Below, in pieces: positions 16,497-25,875 of a stretch of DNA of 64,000 nucleotides (position 1 is its first letter; every line of letters begins with the position of its first letter). The stretch is from contig OZ244119.1 of the NCBI GenBank assembly GCA_965215755.1, positions 3,534,001 through 3,598,000 of the forward strand, written 5' to 3'. The notes under the pieces are model-generated. The model was not told where the DNA came from. It saw only the letters and a program-made list of their open reading frames with translations, and did no database searches. Both the position numbers and the translations under genes were made by a program. The stretch comes from Tectiglobus sp965215755 (lineage in GTDB: Bacteria; Pseudomonadota; Alphaproteobacteria; Rhizobiales; Hyphomicrobiaceae).

Positions 16497-18518
16497 ATGC
16501 GTCAGCACATATGGGGTATTCTACTGCTTGCTTGCATGATGCTGGCTTTCGGTGGTGTTGCGGCACCCGAGCAGGCGCCGGCGCAGATTGGTTGTCCAGC
16601 CGCGAATGGGGCGGATGCGCCAGCAGGGGAAATTACCGAGATTGTCTAAATCAACAACTTGTGCTTCGTCCGAGATCCGCCTTCTAATTCTTACGGCGAT
16701 GCGAATGTGCCAGTGGGAGGTGAAGTAGCATCATTCAGTTTGTTCCTTCCGGGAGGGGATCTGTCTGCCGCCGGTAATCCGGTTAAGTTTGCCGCGAGCA
16801 ATATTGCAAACACCAACAACCCGGTTGACGCCATTTACTGTGTCGGCGCTACGACAGGTGGAATTGGCCAGACAATCGGTCGAATCGAGTTGGATCCTGG
16901 GCAATCATGTAAACTGTTCATTCAGTGGGCGAATGGCGCGACATTCTCTGGCGCGATCTTGAGTAGGTCAGGGAATGTCTATGAGCTTGGCGCCGGTGGT
17001 CAGCTAGCGGGTGCTAATTTCGGAGGGCAGCCCGCAGGCACAGCAATGGATGTCCGAAGCGATACAAACTCCTTCAATGATGGCGACACCGATGGCCTCG
17101 GTATGCGCACGCCCGGGCAACCGATTACGCAAACGTATCAAATTTGTAGTGTAGGTAGTGAGAGCCTCACCGAAGTTACTGTCAATGTCAGAGCCACAAA
17201 CAATGTGGTAGGTTCTGTAACGTTGGTAGACCTCGCCGATAGCGGTCACGATCTGAGTGAATTCGCGGATGTGGACAGTGGCAAGTGTCTTGAGTTCACG
17301 GCCACATTCACACCCGACCAACCGATGGATTTCAGTGTTGAACTGCTGATCGACAGCTCAACGAGTGAAACATTCAACCTGTTTATCAGTGGAACCGCCG
17401 GTCAAACCGAGGACGACAGCGAGCAGGTGACGGCGCGCACACAGCGTATTATCGCGAACTTCATGGGCCGGCGCGGAGCGCAGATCGTCGCCAAGGAACC
17501 CGATCTGACCAAGCGCCTCAGTGATGGCGGTGATAGTTCTCGTGGTGGTCCAGTCAGCGTCACCGGTGAGGGCACCGCGAACAACAACAATGTCGCGTTC
17601 GCGACCAGCGCCCGTCAGATCGCGGGCAGTACGCGGATGGCCAAACGCAAGCGCCTCGGTGATGCCGGTGCGATGATGACGCTCGGCGCGCGCGGCGATG
17701 GCGGCAGCCTCAAGGACGAGCCGGCTTTAGGTGGAGGCGCACAATCGCAAACGGGTTTTGGTCTCTGGGCCGAAGGCACCTGGGCGCGGATTGAGGACGA
17801 GACCGCCGAAAGCGATTTTGGTCTGCTTTACGTCGGTGCCGACTACCGTTTCAACACCGGCCTCGTTGTCGGCGTGATTGCGCAATTCGATCGCATGGAT
17901 GAGACTGACAGCACCAACGGCTTTGCAATCGAAGGTAAAGGCTGGATGGCCGGGCCCTACATTGTTGCCCGTCTCAGTTCTAACCTGATTTTCGATGCGC
18001 GCGGCGCCTGGGGCCGGTCCGACAACGAGGTCAGCCCGTTCCAGACTTACACCGATGACTTCGAGGGCGAACGCTGGCTGGTGCGCAGCCGGTTGACGGG
18101 CGCCTTCAAGTTCGGCGACCTACATGTCGCGCCACACGTCGGGGTGATCTACTTCGAAGAAGAGCAGAAAGCCTACACTGACAGCAACGGCAACCTGATC
18201 GGGGCGCAGACGGTTGAGCTTGGCCGCCTGACGTTCGGTCCCAAATTCTCAACGTCGTTCACGCGAACCGACGGCACTACGATTGCGCCGTTCATTGCGG
18301 TACAAGGTATCTGGGACTTCAAGCGTACGGATCAGGTCGATATCGATACCGGCCTGGCGGTCACCGGCACCGACAAGGTGCGGGCCCGTGCCGAAGCAGG
18401 CCTCTCTGTCCAGCTTCCGCAAGGCCTATCGATCACCGGCGAAGGCTTCTACGACGGCATCGGCGCTGACGGCTACAACGCCTATGGCGGCAGCGTGAAG
18501 GTCGGTGTCCCGTTCTGA
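16497..18518 (+). pseudogene. Autotransporter beta-domain protein interrupted by an in-frame TAA at codon 51
   Basis: From ATG 16497 the frame encodes a signal peptide (MRQHIWGILLLACMMLAFGG) and 30 further residues. A TAA follows at 16647-16649, and the same frame then runs open to 18518. Around the stop it reads GEITEIV-stop-INNLCFVRDPP, so a CAA-to-TAA change (Gln to stop) would explain it. The downstream part (about 620 residues) has a Gly/Asp/Asn-rich passenger of about 270 residues, a linker (RTQRIIANFMGRRGAQI) and a C-terminal beta-barrel of about 270 residues. The barrel has alternating strands (GFGLWAEGTWARI, LLYVGADYRFNTGLVVG) and ends in Phe (SVKVGVPF), as outer-membrane autotransporters do. 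Without readthrough or a sequencing error, the passenger and barrel lack export. Confidence 0.8.
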
Positions 18519-18574
18519 GGCATCCGGCCTGGTTCCGCCGGTAGCCGTCTGGGGTGTCGCGCGCTTTATACGTA

Positions 18575-18765
18575 TTCAGGGATGCCATTCGATATACCGA
18601 AGTTGAGTGCCTATACCATCACCACCCTCCACGGTCATGCCGTGCCTTGTGCGCGGCATCCATCGGGCAACGCGGATGACGCCTATAAAGCGTTCGGTGT
18701 CAGCGTCCGGATCTCTGACTTTGATCAAACTGCGAAATGGACCCCGCCCACAAGGAGCGGGGTGA
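18575..18765 (+). repeat. Right copy of the 191-bp direct repeat
   Basis: Same orientation and exact length as the copy at 15835-16025, offset by 2740 bp. Together they bracket the autotransporter gene. The right copy keeps the fuller palindrome ATGCCGTGCC...GCGCGGCAT. No target duplication or transposase is visible. Both copies are open in one reading frame, but the substitutions do not cluster at third codon positions, so I treat them as non-coding. Confidence 0.8.
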
Positions 18766-18979
18766 CACCGCTTCGTGGCTCATGCTCAGGCCTGAACCTG
18801 CTTGTCGTCAGGTGCAATGGGAAGCCAATGATTTGGCGGTCGCTTGAAAGTTGAGGTGCCGGTTTAAGGTGGTGTTGCTGTAGACAGCGGGCAATACCCT
18901 CAGGTCTGCAATTGAGCTTGGCTGATACTTGCCTTGTCGCCAGAACGGTCGCAGTGTTATCTCCTGAAGGAGATCTGCC
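18766..18979. promoter_or_regulatory. Leader of the molybdopterin oxidoreductase gene
   Basis: Non-coding leader that ends in a near-perfect ribosome-binding site (AAGGAGATCTGCC before the ATG at 18980). No promoter boxes are clear. Confidence 0.45.
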
Positions 18980-21049
18980 ATGAACTCAGTTGCGCCGACA
19001 CGATTGAAATCAGCCTGCCCGCATGATTGTCCGAGTGCGTGTTCGCTTGAAGTTCAGATTGGTGATGATGGCCGGATTGGCCGGATTGGCGGCGCGAAAC
19101 AGCATCCTTATACTTCCGGTGTCATATGCGCCAAAGTCGCGCGCTACGCGGAACGGATTTATCATCCTGATCGATTGCTACAGCCATTGCGCCGGACCGG
19201 GCCCAAAGGGAGTGGTCAATTCGCGCCCGTATCCTGGGACGCGGCGCTCGATGAAGCTGCGGAGAAGATTGCGGGAGTTGCTGAGCGGTTCGGTCCGGAG
19301 GCGGTCTGGCCTTATCATTCCGGCGGCAACATGGGTGTTCTGCAGCGCTATGGTCTTGATCGTCTGCGCAACGTCATGGGCTATTCACGGCAGCAGACGA
19401 CGATCTGTGTGACACCGGCGGAATCTGGCTGGCTGGCAGGGGTTGGTAAATTGACCGGCTGCGACCCGCGCGAGATGGATCATTCAGATCTGATTGTGAT
19501 GTGGGGCGGGAATCCCGTCTCGACACAGGTTAACGTCATGACCCATGTCGCCAAGGCGCGCAAAGAACGAGGCGCCAAGTTTGTCGTCATAGATGTTTAC
19601 CGGACGCCAACTGTCGAGCAGGCCGACATGGCGTTGATTGTCAATCCCGGCAGCGACGGGGCACTGGCGTTGGCGGTCATGAATGTCCTTCTGGAAGAAG
19701 GTTTTGCGGATCGCGATTATCTGGCTCGATACTCAGACTTCACATCAGAAGTCGAGGAGCATATCCGTACCCGTACCCCGGCCTGGGCGGCAGAAATCAC
19801 AGGTCTAGACGTTCAGCAGATTATCGATTTTGCACAGCTGTATGGCGGGACTGAGAAGAGCTTCCTGCGGGCTGGATTCGGCTTTACGAGAACGCGAAAC
19901 GGTTCTGCGGCCATGCACGCAGTGTCTTGCCTGCCGACAATAACGGGGGCATGGCAACATCACGGTGGCGGAGCGTTCTTTCTGACCTATGATCCGACGA
20001 TCTGGGGCCTGGACACCAAGTCTTTGTACGCGACCGAAACGATTGATCCGACCACACGTGTGCTTGATCAATCGCGCATTGGTGCGGTGCTGTGCGGTGA
20101 TGAAGACGCGCTCAAGGGTGGCCCGCAGGTCCATGCCATGCTGATGCAGAACGCGAATTCCGCCACTGTGGCACCTGATACGGCAGCCGTGCTCAAGGGG
20201 TTGTCTCGCGAGGACCTGTTCCTGGTTGTGCAGGAGCAGTTCTTAACGCCAACGGCGCGCCATGCGGATCTTGTGTTCCCGGCGACGATGTTCGTTGAGC
20301 ATGATGATCTCTATTATGGGCTTGGTCATACGTTCCTGACCTGCGGACCGAAGCTCGTTGAGCCACCTGGGGAAGCACGGCCGAACAGCTACCTGGTGCG
20401 GGAGTTGGCCAAGCGCCTCGGTGCAAAACATCCGTCTTTGGAAATGGATGATCGAGCATTGCTGGATGCCGCATTGCAGCGTGGCGGATTGCCAGCGTTT
20501 GGAGAGTTAATGAATGCCGGCTGGCTGGATCGTGCACTTTCGTTCGAGGATGCACATTTCCTGAGCGGCTTCCCGCAACCAGATGGCCGTTTTCATTTCA
20601 AGCCGGACTGGGCAGGTATTGGTCCACTGCATGAGCGGCTGCCGACGTTGCCGGACTGGACTGAGGACTATGAGCGCGCGAGCGAAGCCCATCCCTATAA
20701 GTTGGTGTGTCCTCCCGCACGACATTTTCTCAATTCGACGTTCTCAGAAACCGAAAGCGGACAAAGCAGGGAAGGTGGTCCGCGCGTCCGGATGCATTCG
20801 CAAGCGGCTTCCGATCATGGCCTCCAAGATGGTGACAAGGTGCGTATCGGAAATGACCGAGGCTCGGTCCTGCTGCATGCCGTGATCGATGATGGTCAGA
20901 AATCTCAGACGCTGATTGTCGAAGGGATCTGGCCGGCTGAAGCATTTGAGGAAAAGCAGGCTATCAACACATTGATTGGCGCCGACCCTGTTCCGCCGAA
21001 TGGCGGTGTCGGGTTCCATGATACGGCGGTTTGGTTAAGGGCTGCATAG
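18980..21049 (+). CDS. Molybdopterin-dependent oxidoreductase (DMSO reductase superfamily)
   Basis: A 689-residue protein. The N-terminus has the [4Fe-4S] motif CPHDCPSAC with a fourth Cys in GVICAKVARY (Cys13, 17, 21 and about 49), followed by ERIYHPDRLLQPLRRTGPKG, typical of bis-MGD enzymes. The molybdenum-site segment reads YHSGGNMGVLQRYGLDR, without the Cys or Sec used by formate dehydrogenases, so a Ser/Asn or open site is possible. The C-terminal cofactor-binding domain includes LNSTFSETES and HSQAASDHGLQDGDKVRI. There is no Tat signal, so it is cytoplasmic. No electron-transfer subunit is adjacent. Electron partner and substrate are unknown. Confidence 0.9.
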   Translation: MNSVAPTRLKSACPHDCPSACSLEVQIGDDGRIGRIGGAKQHPYTSGVICAKVARYAERIYHPDRLLQPLRRTGPKGSGQFAPVSWDAALDEAAEKIAGVAERFGPEAVWPYHSGGNMGVLQRYGLDRLRNVMGYSRQQTTICVTPAESGWLAGVGKLTGCDPREMDHSDLIVMWGGNPVSTQVNVMTHVAKARKERGAKFVVIDVYRTPTVEQADMALIVNPGSDGALALAVMNVLLEEGFADRDYLARYSDFTSEVEEHIRTRTPAWAAEITGLDVQQIIDFAQLYGGTEKSFLRAGFGFTRTRNGSAAMHAVSCLPTITGAWQHHGGGAFFLTYDPTIWGLDTKSLYATETIDPTTRVLDQSRIGAVLCGDEDALKGGPQVHAMLMQNANSATVAPDTAAVLKGLSREDLFLVVQEQFLTPTARHADLVFPATMFVEHDDLYYGLGHTFLTCGPKLVEPPGEARPNSYLVRELAKRLGAKHPSLEMDDRALLDAALQRGGLPAFGELMNAGWLDRALSFEDAHFLSGFPQPDGRFHFKPDWAGIGPLHERLPTLPDWTEDYERASEAHPYKLVCPPARHFLNSTFSETESGQSREGGPRVRMHSQAASDHGLQDGDKVRIGNDRGSVLLHAVIDDGQKSQTLIVEGIWPAEAFEEKQAINTLIGADPVPPNGGVGFHDTAVWLRAA

Positions 21050-21069
21050 CCTGCTGTGTGGCTCAGGTC

Positions 21070-21783
21070 TCAAGTCGTCGTGTTGTTCCAACCGTCGACA
21101 TTGTTTAAGTAATTCACACAGGTGTCGACGTTCTCGACATCCGCAAACTTGGCATCGATGTCGTAGAGGTTCCACGCCACTGCGCCGGGCACACGATCGC
21201 CGATGCACTCCCGAACGGCTATTGTTCTGAAGCCGTCCTGAATGCCATCACAGATCGTCGTTCGCACACAGGCGGTCGCCGTAACGCCCGTTACCAGTAT
21301 CGTATCAACGCCGCATGTGCGGAGATATCCCGCGAGTGGTGTGCCTGAGAACGACGACGCACGCTTCTTCATCATCACCCATTCGCCTTCAATTGGCGCA
21401 ATGCGCGAGTCGATGGCCCAGAGGTGCTCATCAGTGAGGTTGACGGCCTCAACAGGAATCTTGTTGTGCCATTGACCCATATCGGTGTGAGGATCATTGC
21501 GGTCGGTGTTTTGATAGGCAGTCGTCACATGGACAACGACGTGACCGTTGGCACGGGCCGCTTCTAATAGACGTTGCATGCCCGGAATAATTTCATTGTC
21601 CATCTTGTCCATATCACAGGTAAATGGATTGCCTGGCCGGGTCCATGCATTGGCGAGATCAACGCTGACAATGGCAGGCTTTTTGCCAAATCCAATACGG
21701 CGCTGAAAGCCGCGCTCCTGATAGATCTTGGTGCTTTCGTCAAAAGCCTGCTGGAGCATTTCATCCAGGTTTTCAATTGTCAT
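21070..21783 (-). CDS. Isochorismatase-family amidohydrolase (N-carbamoylsarcosine amidase-like)
   Basis: A 237-residue cysteine hydrolase. The catalytic triad of the family is visible as Asp42 (IVSVDLANAW), Lys139/140 (WVMMKKRASSF) and Cys172 (VTATACVRTT), with the cis-peptide region GVTATACV. Such enzymes hydrolyse C-N bonds in small amides (N-carbamoylsarcosine, maleamate, nicotinamide). The N-terminal helix before GFGKKPA and the ARGINE-free RPGNPFTCD loop resemble N-carbamoylsarcosine amidases. It is convergent with the molybdopterin gene, only 20 bp apart. A second family member lies at 31.9 kb. Confidence 0.9.
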   Translation of the reverse strand: MTIENLDEMLQQAFDESTKIYQERGFQRRIGFGKKPAIVSVDLANAWTRPGNPFTCDMDKMDNEIIPGMQRLLEAARANGHVVVHVTTAYQNTDRNDPHTDMGQWHNKIPVEAVNLTDEHLWAIDSRIAPIEGEWVMMKKRASSFSGTPLAGYLRTCGVDTILVTGVTATACVRTTICDGIQDGFRTIAVRECIGDRVPGAVAWNLYDIDAKFADVENVDTCVNYLNNVDGWNNTTT

Positions 21784-21940
21784 GATGATGTTCCTTGGCG
21801 CGGTGGGCCGCCTGCAAATGGTTTTGTGAAGGTGATTTGAATTTGGTGAAAGGTGCGCGAAACGGGTGGAGTTTGTCTAGCAGATTTTCTGTTCTACTTT
21901 GTTGAGCCAGCTACGGTAGACAGATTGTTCAAGCTGCCAA

Positions 21941-22396
21941 CTAGCTCTGCGTTAGACGGCGATCGCGCGCGAGATCCAGCTTGTAGGTGACCTGAGCCTT
22001 TGCGATGATTTGGTCGCTTCCCGCCGCGCGGGCTGCAACATCGACGATCGTCAATGTGCCGCCTCGGCTGACGACGCGTCCTTCGGCCAGAAGATCGGCC
22101 TCGGGTGCTCCGGACAAGTAATTGATGGTGAGGGCGACGGTGGTGCCGCGCGTGGTATCACGGACGTGTGGGGAAGCCCAGGCGGCTGCCGTGGCGGCGG
22201 TATCAATAAGGGTCGCCAAAGCACCGCCGTGCGCAATGCCGACACCATTCATGATATGGGGCTCGCCCTGCATCCGAATGATGACGCGGTCAACTTCCGC
22301 CTCCTCCACGGACAGTCCGACATGGCGTGCAAATGGACCAGTGGTGATCAGGCCGTAGATGTGGCCGCTCGCAGCTTGTGAGAGAACTTGGGTCAT
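21941..22396 (-). CDS. PaaI-family hotdog thioesterase
   Basis: A 151-residue single hotdog domain. The family signature is HIMNGVGIAHGGALATLIDTA, with a Gly-rich HGG turn followed by the long central helix; strands such as TTVALTINYLSGAPEADLLAEG follow. It hydrolyses acyl-CoA or aryl-CoA thioesters, often as a release valve in aromatic-acid catabolism. It is downstream of MmgE/PrpD in the same direction (47-bp gap), so probably co-transcribed with it. Substrate unknown. Confidence 0.88.
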   Translation of the reverse strand: MTQVLSQAASGHIYGLITTGPFARHVGLSVEEAEVDRVIIRMQGEPHIMNGVGIAHGGALATLIDTAATAAAWASPHVRDTTRGTTVALTINYLSGAPEADLLAEGRVVSRGGTLTIVDVAARAAGSDQIIAKAQVTYKLDLARDRRLTQS

Positions 22397-22443
22397 GAGT
22401 GTGTACGATCTTTTGGTGCGTGTGCTGGGTTAGAAAAGATTGA

Positions 22444-23982
22444 TCAGGCGTCGAATATGCCAAGTGTCGGGTTTGTCTCGACCGCTTGGTCTGGAACGAT
22501 GGGCATTAATGTGCGGAGTTCGTCTGCCGACAGTTCGGGCAGGCGTGCGGTGAGATCAAGAAAGCGCTCGGTTTCTGCCGTAGGGAGGATATCCTCGGTG
22601 AGGGATTTGAATTTGCGGACATAGTCTTTGCGAGTGAATGGCGATGCACCGGCTGGATGTGCATTGGCGACCATGAGCTCATCTTGCACCGTTGTGCCGT
22701 CGTCAAGGGTGATCACGACACGGCCACCGAACGCTTTTTTCTGAGGATCTGGATCATGGTAACGTTCTGTCCAGATTGGTTCTTCAACAGTCGATATCTT
22801 GTGCCATAGACGGACAGTATCCGGACGCGAAGCACGCTTGGGTGAATACGAGTGGACATGATGCCAAGAGCCGTCCTGCAGAGCTACGGCGAAGATGTAC
22901 ATGATGGAGTGATCGAGCGTTTCACGTGATGCGTGAGGATCCATTTTTTGCGGGTCGTTGGCGCCGGTGCCGATAACGTAGTGTGTATGGTGAGAGGTGT
23001 GGATCACGACCGATTTGATCTGCTCAGGATCGGGGAGCTGCCGGCCGATGCGGAATGCAAGATCGATCAAGGCTTGTGATTGATACTCCGCAGAATGCTC
23101 TTTCGTGTAAGTTTCTAATATCGCGCGCTTGGCTTCGCCGGGTGCGGGCAGTGAAATCTCGTAGGTTGCTGCGTAAGGATCTTCTCCGCGTTCCCGGGCA
23201 GACCGGCCATTCAGGATATAGGAAATGATGCTGTCTTCACCTTCATAGATCGGACTAGGAGCTCCTTCACCGCGCATGGCACGGTCGACGGCTTCTATGG
23301 CAGTTTTTCCCGCATAGGCCGGCGCAAACGCTTTCCAGGATGAGATCTCTCCTTTGCGAGACTGGCGTGTAGTGATGGTGCAGTGAAGGGTTTGCTGGAT
23401 CGCTTGGTACGTGATTTCGGGGGCGAGCCGCAACAGTGTCCCGAGGCCTGCTGCAACAGCAGGGCCGACATGGGCAATGTGATCGATCTTGTGCTCGTGT
23501 AGGCAGATGCCCTTCACCAGTGCGACGTGAACTTCATAGGCTGTTGCGATGGCGCGGGCCAGGTCACGTCCGGTGCAGCCACATTGTTGAGCCACGGCAA
23601 GTAGCGGTGGGATATTGTCAGCAGGGTGTGAATAGTCCGCTGCGAGGAAGGTATCGTGGAAGTCGAGTTCCCGTACAGCTGTGCCGTTCGCCCAGGCCGC
23701 CCACTCCGCACAGACCGTTGTCTCCGGCGACAATCCAAACAAAGTCGCACCACCTGGGCGTGGGTGAGCTGTTGCCATTGCCCGTGCTGACTGCACGGGG
23801 CGGCGATTGATCGATGCCAAAGCAACAGCTGCATTGTCGATCATCCGATTGGCAATCATGTCGGTTACATCAGTGGAGACTTCGGCTTCGTCTTCAGCAA
23901 GTTTGGCGAGTTGCCATGCTAATTGTTGCTCGCGTGGGAGACGCGCCGCCGAAGGCGTTGCGTGTGTTTGGTAACGGATCAT
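22444..23982 (-). CDS. MmgE/PrpD family protein
   Basis: A 512-residue protein of the 2-methylcitrate dehydratase / cis-aconitate decarboxylase superfamily. Typical segments are NRMIDNAAVALASINRRPV, GSELDFHDT-like RELDFHDTFLAADYSHPADN (the conserved DxHDT with later SHPAD), and AVGPAVAAGLGTLLRL-like HVGPAVAAGLGTLLRLAPE. The second half holds VVIHTSHHTHYVIG and the KRASRPDT region. Family members dehydrate or decarboxylate tricarboxylates, but many are uncharacterised. Together with the downstream thioesterase it forms a two-gene leftward unit, divergent from an Rrf2-type regulator that may control it. Confidence 0.9.
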   Translation of the reverse strand: MIRYQTHATPSAARLPREQQLAWQLAKLAEDEAEVSTDVTDMIANRMIDNAAVALASINRRPVQSARAMATAHPRPGGATLFGLSPETTVCAEWAAWANGTAVRELDFHDTFLAADYSHPADNIPPLLAVAQQCGCTGRDLARAIATAYEVHVALVKGICLHEHKIDHIAHVGPAVAAGLGTLLRLAPEITYQAIQQTLHCTITTRQSRKGEISSWKAFAPAYAGKTAIEAVDRAMRGEGAPSPIYEGEDSIISYILNGRSARERGEDPYAATYEISLPAPGEAKRAILETYTKEHSAEYQSQALIDLAFRIGRQLPDPEQIKSVVIHTSHHTHYVIGTGANDPQKMDPHASRETLDHSIMYIFAVALQDGSWHHVHSYSPKRASRPDTVRLWHKISTVEEPIWTERYHDPDPQKKAFGGRVVITLDDGTTVQDELMVANAHPAGASPFTRKDYVRKFKSLTEDILPTAETERFLDLTARLPELSADELRTLMPIVPDQAVETNPTLGIFDA

Positions 23983-24258
23983 TGGCGGGCCCGGATGAGA
24001 AAATGAAAGGACAGCTGGAGCGTATGATTGGGAAGTCTAACGCAAGTCAACGGGGGCGGAAACGGATGTTTGACCGCAGCAATTGCGGGCTCGACCCTAC
24101 ATGATTGGACCTGTTGGCGTTTTGCTTTGGCCTCGGTTGGCCAGCTGCTGGAGGCGGTTCCTCTAGTGGTTGCGCTCAAAAAAGTGGTGTGTGAGCGTTG
24201 ATCTGCTACGCTGACCTGCTATGGAGAGGCTTATATTTCTGAATGGTGCGACTTTTAG

Positions 24259-24744
24259 ATGAATCTATCGAAACAAACGTCTGATGCAATTCAGATGCTG
24301 GCATGCTGCTATCGTGCCGGGGACGACCTGGTGAAGGTTGCAAGTATTGCTGATGAGTTGGGTCTGACGAAGCAGATGGCCCTGAAGTTGGCAAATATTC
24401 TTAGCCAAGTTGAACTTGTTGAAACTTTCCGCGGTCCGAGCGGCGGTATACGGTTATCGGAATTCGCCAGAGACGCGGCTCTCGGTGATATCGTCAGGCT
24501 GCTGGAGCGAGCTCCAGCTCAGAAAAGCGTAAAACCCCAGAAGCAGTTGGACAGCTTCATCGATGATGCTTTTGAGGCGTTTCTTGATGTGCTTGACCGA
24601 CATTCCCTGCAAGATATTTCCGCGAAAAAGAAGCCGGTCAAAAAGGCAAAACCACGTAACAAGTCATCCAAGGCGGGGAAGCGTGTATCAGCTGCTGTTG
24701 TCTCGCGAAAGCGGGATCAGAGGGTCAGCCGCACTGTTCGGTAA
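24259..24744 (+). CDS. Rrf2-family transcriptional regulator without the Fe-S cysteine triad
   Basis: A 161-residue protein. Residues 1-85 form the winged helix of the Rrf2 family: MNLSKQTSDAIQMLACCYRA, then VKVASIADELGLTKQMALKLA (recognition helix) and the wing FRGPSGGIRLSEFA. The dimerisation helix follows. The three cysteines that bind the Fe-S cluster in IscR, NsrR and RirA are missing; only Cys16 and Cys17 exist. The C-terminus (from about 125) is a long Lys/Arg-rich tail (KKKPVKKAKPRNKSSKAGK) that may add nonspecific DNA binding. It is divergent from the PrpD/thioesterase unit. Confidence 0.85.
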   Translation: MNLSKQTSDAIQMLACCYRAGDDLVKVASIADELGLTKQMALKLANILSQVELVETFRGPSGGIRLSEFARDAALGDIVRLLERAPAQKSVKPQKQLDSFIDDAFEAFLDVLDRHSLQDISAKKKPVKKAKPRNKSSKAGKRVSAAVVSRKRDQRVSRTVR

Positions 24745-25014
24745 GTGGCCGGGTGGTGGTTGATGCGCTAAGATCGTGTGGCCTCCTGCGAACTGTCTGC
24801 TAGAGATGTCTGATTGCAATGGGGCTTTGCGCTAGTTTCTGCGATTGGAGCGACGGCGGATCACAGCTCAGACTTGTCCGGTGGTTCGCTGTTGATTGAA
24901 CGGTCGGTGAGTACAGGATCTTGAGCGTCGCTTGGTTTGCGCGAAGACCTCGTATTGATGTCTTGAAACCGGTTGAGGTAGTAACTTCGAAACGCAACCG
25001 CGGAGGGATTTGTA
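24745..25014. other. Intergenic region between the Rrf2 gene and the deacetylase cassette
   Basis: Non-coding. It ends in a strong ribosome-binding site (GGAGGG, about 8 bases before the TTG start at 25015). No other structure is noted. Confidence 0.4.
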
Positions 25015-25875
25015 TTGCCTGAATCGTTTTGGCCGAAAGGCGCCCGACTTGCAGTGTCCATTGTGGTCAATGTGGAAGAAGGCTCAGAGCTTTCAATTGC
25101 CGATGGTGACCGCGGACCTGAGCCGGTTGATGAATTGGGCGTGACGCTGAAGAAGGCGATGCGAAACTACGGAAACGAAAGCAACTATCAATATGGCATC
25201 AAGGCGGGTGCGCCACGCATCATGAAGTTGTTGGAAGATCGCGGTCTTCCGGCGACTTTCACAGCTGCTGCCCTCAGTCTTGAGCGTGCTCCTGGTCTCG
25301 CTCAACAAATTGCAGCAGGGCCGCATGAAGTTTGTTCGCATGGCTGGCGTTGGGTGCATCAGTTCCATATGGACGAGAAGGCGGAGCGAGAATTTATTCG
25401 CAAGGCTGCCACATCGATTGAGCGAACAACCGGGGTAAAGCCTCAGGGGTGGCTCTCGCGATACTTGCTCACTGAAAATACGCGGCGGCTTCTGATTGAG
25501 GAAGGCTTCACCTACCATATGGATGACTATTCTGACGACCAGCCGTTTTGGGATACCGTCGATGGTCAACCGATCCTGATCCTGCCCTACGCCATCGATA
25601 GTAATGATATGAAGTTCTGGGTTTCACCCAGCTACATGCCGGCAGATTGGTATCAATATGCCTGCGATAGTTTTGATTGGCTTTATCGGGAAGGTGCGGA
25701 TCAGCCGCGCATGATGTCGTTAGGGGTCCATCTCAGGATTATCGGGCGTCCGGGGCGGATTGGCTATTTTGAGAAATTCCTCGATTATGTGATGAAGCAT
25801 GATGATGTCTGGGTGACAACGCGCTTGAATATCGCGAAGCACTGGGCTGAACAATACCCCCACAATGCAGTGTGA
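25015..25875 (+). CDS. Polysaccharide deacetylase family protein (allantoinase PuuE-like)
   Basis: A 286-residue NodB-fold hydrolase. The start MPESFWPKGARLAVSIVVNV then EEGSE is typical of the PuuE subgroup, where the usual catalytic Asp of motif 1 is replaced by an N-x-EEG type sequence. The metal-binding motif EVCSHGWRWVHQ is present around residue 105. PuuE members hydrolyse allantoin and related cyclic ureides without similarity to classical allantoinase. The TTG start is supported by GGAGGG upstream. The stop overlaps the start of the next gene (TGATG), so this is the first gene of a coupled three-gene cassette with a CoA ligase-like enzyme and an amidase. Confidence 0.88.
   Translation: MPESFWPKGARLAVSIVVNVEEGSELSIADGDRGPEPVDELGVTLKKAMRNYGNESNYQYGIKAGAPRIMKLLEDRGLPATFTAAALSLERAPGLAQQIAAGPHEVCSHGWRWVHQFHMDEKAEREFIRKAATSIERTTGVKPQGWLSRYLLTENTRRLLIEEGFTYHMDDYSDDQPFWDTVDGQPILILPYAIDSNDMKFWVSPSYMPADWYQYACDSFDWLYREGADQPRMMSLGVHLRIIGRPGRIGYFEKFLDYVMKHDDVWVTTRLNIAKHWAEQYPHNAV

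Noticed and set aside
16659..18518. A stand-alone gene starting at a TTG for the autotransporter body
   Set aside because: It would lack a signal peptide; the upstream in-frame 50 codons supply one, so it is a single interrupted gene.
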